A stretch of DNA of 32,750 bases. Origin: Anaerolineales bacterium. GTDB lineage: Bacteria; Chloroflexota; Anaerolineae; Anaerolineales; JABWBV01. The stretch is from the NCBI GenBank assembly GCA_013359445.1, contig JABWBV010000006.1:1-32750 (forward strand), read 5' to 3'. Shown here piece after piece: positions 31,456 through 32,750 of this stretch. How positions within the stretch are numbered: position 1 is the first letter of the stretch; every line of letters starts with the position of its first letter. The translations under genes and the position numbers were made by a program. Under the pieces are notes generated by a model. That model searched no databases, had not been told where the DNA came from, and saw only the letters and a list, made by a program, of their open reading frames with translations.

Positions 31456-32750
31456 TTACCACCCACTCCCCCCAAACACCGTCCGCAACAAATCCCACCG
31501 CTCCCCCTCCGACATCGGACGCGCCCGCGCATAATCTTCAAACCGCATCGTCAACAACTCCGTCCCAATGTATCGCCCGTCATAAAACACATGATGATCC
31601 ACAAACCCCTGCTCCGTCCCCGGTGACACGCCATACTGATCAAAAAACAGATTCCCCAATCCAAAGTGCAAAAACGAGTCCCCCACAAACTCAAACCCAT
31701 GCGGATGATGCGCCTGACTGCCCGACACCACCACCGCCCCCGCCTGTGCCAACCGCCGAAAATCCGCCTTTGTCACATCGGGGATGTCGTAACTGTAATA
31801 CTCAAAATGCTGAAAACTGGCGATGACCATGTACCCCTCCGCCTTCAACCGGGCGATCTCCCCTTCCAGCCACGGAAAATCACAATGCACCGACCCCGGG
31901 AACGTATCCGACGCCCGCGCAAACCCGCCCCCCTTCCCATTGCACCCAATGAACGCGAACCGATTCCCGTTATGTTCCAACAACGCCGCCTGTTTCCCCT
32001 CGTCGAATGTCGCCCCGCCCCCGTACACCGGCCACCCTTTCTCCGCATACAGCCCCAATGTGTACAGCATCGCCTCCCCACCCCAATCGTGGAAATGATC
32101 CCCCGTCAACTCCACCACATCCGTCCCCACATCCTCCAACAATTGCAAATATCGCGTATCCGAGCAAAACACCACCCCCTCCTGCACCGGGTTCGGGTAC
32201 GGACAATCCTCCGCAAACGGCACTTCGTTGGAGATATGCGTAATGTCCGCGTTCCGCAACCACGTGCCGATGTCCCGCGCGGGGTACAGAATCCCCTGTT
32301 GTTCCATCCCGAACGCGGTCGCCCGCACGAGCGCGGTCACGCCGGTCATCGCCACCACGGTCAACTTGTCGGGGTCGTAATTCGGCGCGGGGGCTTGTAC
32401 CTGTGCGGTCAACGGATACGCCGCGGGGTCAAAATCGTTGCGGAGCGGGGATTGCCCGTCAATGGCGATCACTTTCCAGCGCGGGGAAAGTTCCTGAAAC
32501 GGGATAATCGCCCAGGCATCGCGCTGTGCCCAGGCGTTATCCAGCAACTCTTCGGCAGGCATGATCCGAACGTTGACCGGCGCACCCCACGCGGGGGCGA
32601 ACGCGTCTACGGTCGCTTGACTGGCGAGAAGCGGAGGCCCATCCTCGGCCCACGCGGCTTGCACGTCCGCGAGGCTTACGTTATCGGTCAGCGTGGGGAA
32701 CGCGGCGGCGAGGACGAAAATCCAGGGGGTAAAGGGCACGTCCGGGGTGG
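31456..32750 (-). CDS. CapA/PGA_cap-type metallophosphatase-like protein (5' end outside the window)
   Basis: At least 431 residues; the frame continues past the right edge, so the N-terminus is missing. About 125 residues of a variable first domain are seen, then a CapA-type domain: KLTVVAMTGVTALVRATAF, HISNEVPFAEDCP, VVELTGDHFHDWG, SGSQAHHPHGFEFV and HFGLGNLFFDQ, a set of His/Asp/Asn metal-binding motifs of the calcineurin-like PGA_cap family. Members take part in capsule or poly-gamma-glutamate production, but many Chloroflexota-type homologues have no proven role. The first domain may be a surface or substrate-binding module. Confidence 0.85.
   Translation of the reverse strand, partial: TPDVPFTPWIFVLAAAFPTLTDNVSLADVQAAWAEDGPPLLASQATVDAFAPAWGAPVNVRIMPAEELLDNAWAQRDAWAIIPFQELSPRWKVIAIDGQSPLRNDFDPAAYPLTAQVQAPAPNYDPDKLTVVAMTGVTALVRATAFGMEQQGILYPARDIGTWLRNADITHISNEVPFAEDCPYPNPVQEGVVFCSDTRYLQLLEDVGTDVVELTGDHFHDWGGEAMLYTLGLYAEKGWPVYGGGATFDEGKQAALLEHNGNRFAFIGCNGKGGGFARASDTFPGSVHCDFPWLEGEIARLKAEGYMVIASFQHFEYYSYDIPDVTKADFRRLAQAGAVVVSGSQAHHPHGFEFVGDSFLHFGLGNLFFDQYGVSPGTEQGFVDHHVFYDGRYIGTELLTMRFEDYARARPMSEGERWDLLRTVFGGSGW

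Overview
The window reads as an ordinary chromosomal stretch from a GC-rich bacterium, most likely a member of the Chloroflexota (Anaerolineae-like). This is an inference. It rests on a split methylmalonyl-CoA mutase without a B12 domain, Thr/Pro-rich lipoprotein linkers, an ABC efflux operon with no TolC-type outer-membrane gene, sparse Shine-Dalgarno sites and many short intergenic palindromes and 7-8-mer repeats. I saw no rRNA, tRNA, transposase, phage gene or CRISPR array.

Layout. 1-2.6 kb: four small plus-strand genes (DUF2892-like membrane protein, zinc-ribbon protein, unknown protein, DUF4349-like lipoprotein). 2.7-8.2 kb: methylmalonyl-CoA mutase large subunit and methylmalonyl-CoA epimerase, split apart by an AT-richer type II restriction-modification island (N6-adenine methyltransferase; a candidate nuclease; a controller protein with a C-box). 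A compact promoter/branched-RNA/terminator unit lies in front of the mutase. 8.2-10.3 kb: a GT39-like membrane glycosyltransferase and a Cys-rich DUF3109-like protein. 10.3-14.4 kb: a minus-strand MarR-HlyD-ABC ATPase-MacB permease operon with a clear promoter and operator. 14.7-15.8 kb: an AlkC-type DNA glycosylase. 15.8-18.2 kb: an ECF sigma, zinc-finger anti-sigma and membrane protein operon. 18.3-23.6 kb: a plus-strand run with a beta-flower protein, acyl-CoA thioesterase, ChlI-like AAA ATPase, TPR protein, URO-D-fold protein, RsmD-like methyltransferase and a cNMP-domain histidine kinase. 23.8-32.75 kb: minus-strand TerC, a propeller lipoprotein, an M23 peptidase, an AT-richer patch of unknown proteins, a GH13 amylase, dCTP deaminase and a CapA-like protein that runs off the window.

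Functional links. The mutase and epimerase belong to the propionyl-CoA/succinyl-CoA route. The MarR operon looks like self-regulated efflux. The sigma/anti-sigma pair is probably an envelope-stress switch. The restriction-modification genes have the usual M / C-R architecture.

The most unusual signals are non-coding: a ~70-nt branched RNA unit upstream of the mutase, a structured leader that starts at the predicted terC transcription start, perfect 54- and 56-bp palindromes with a shared ATGTACAT centre, and short repeats that have entered coding frames.
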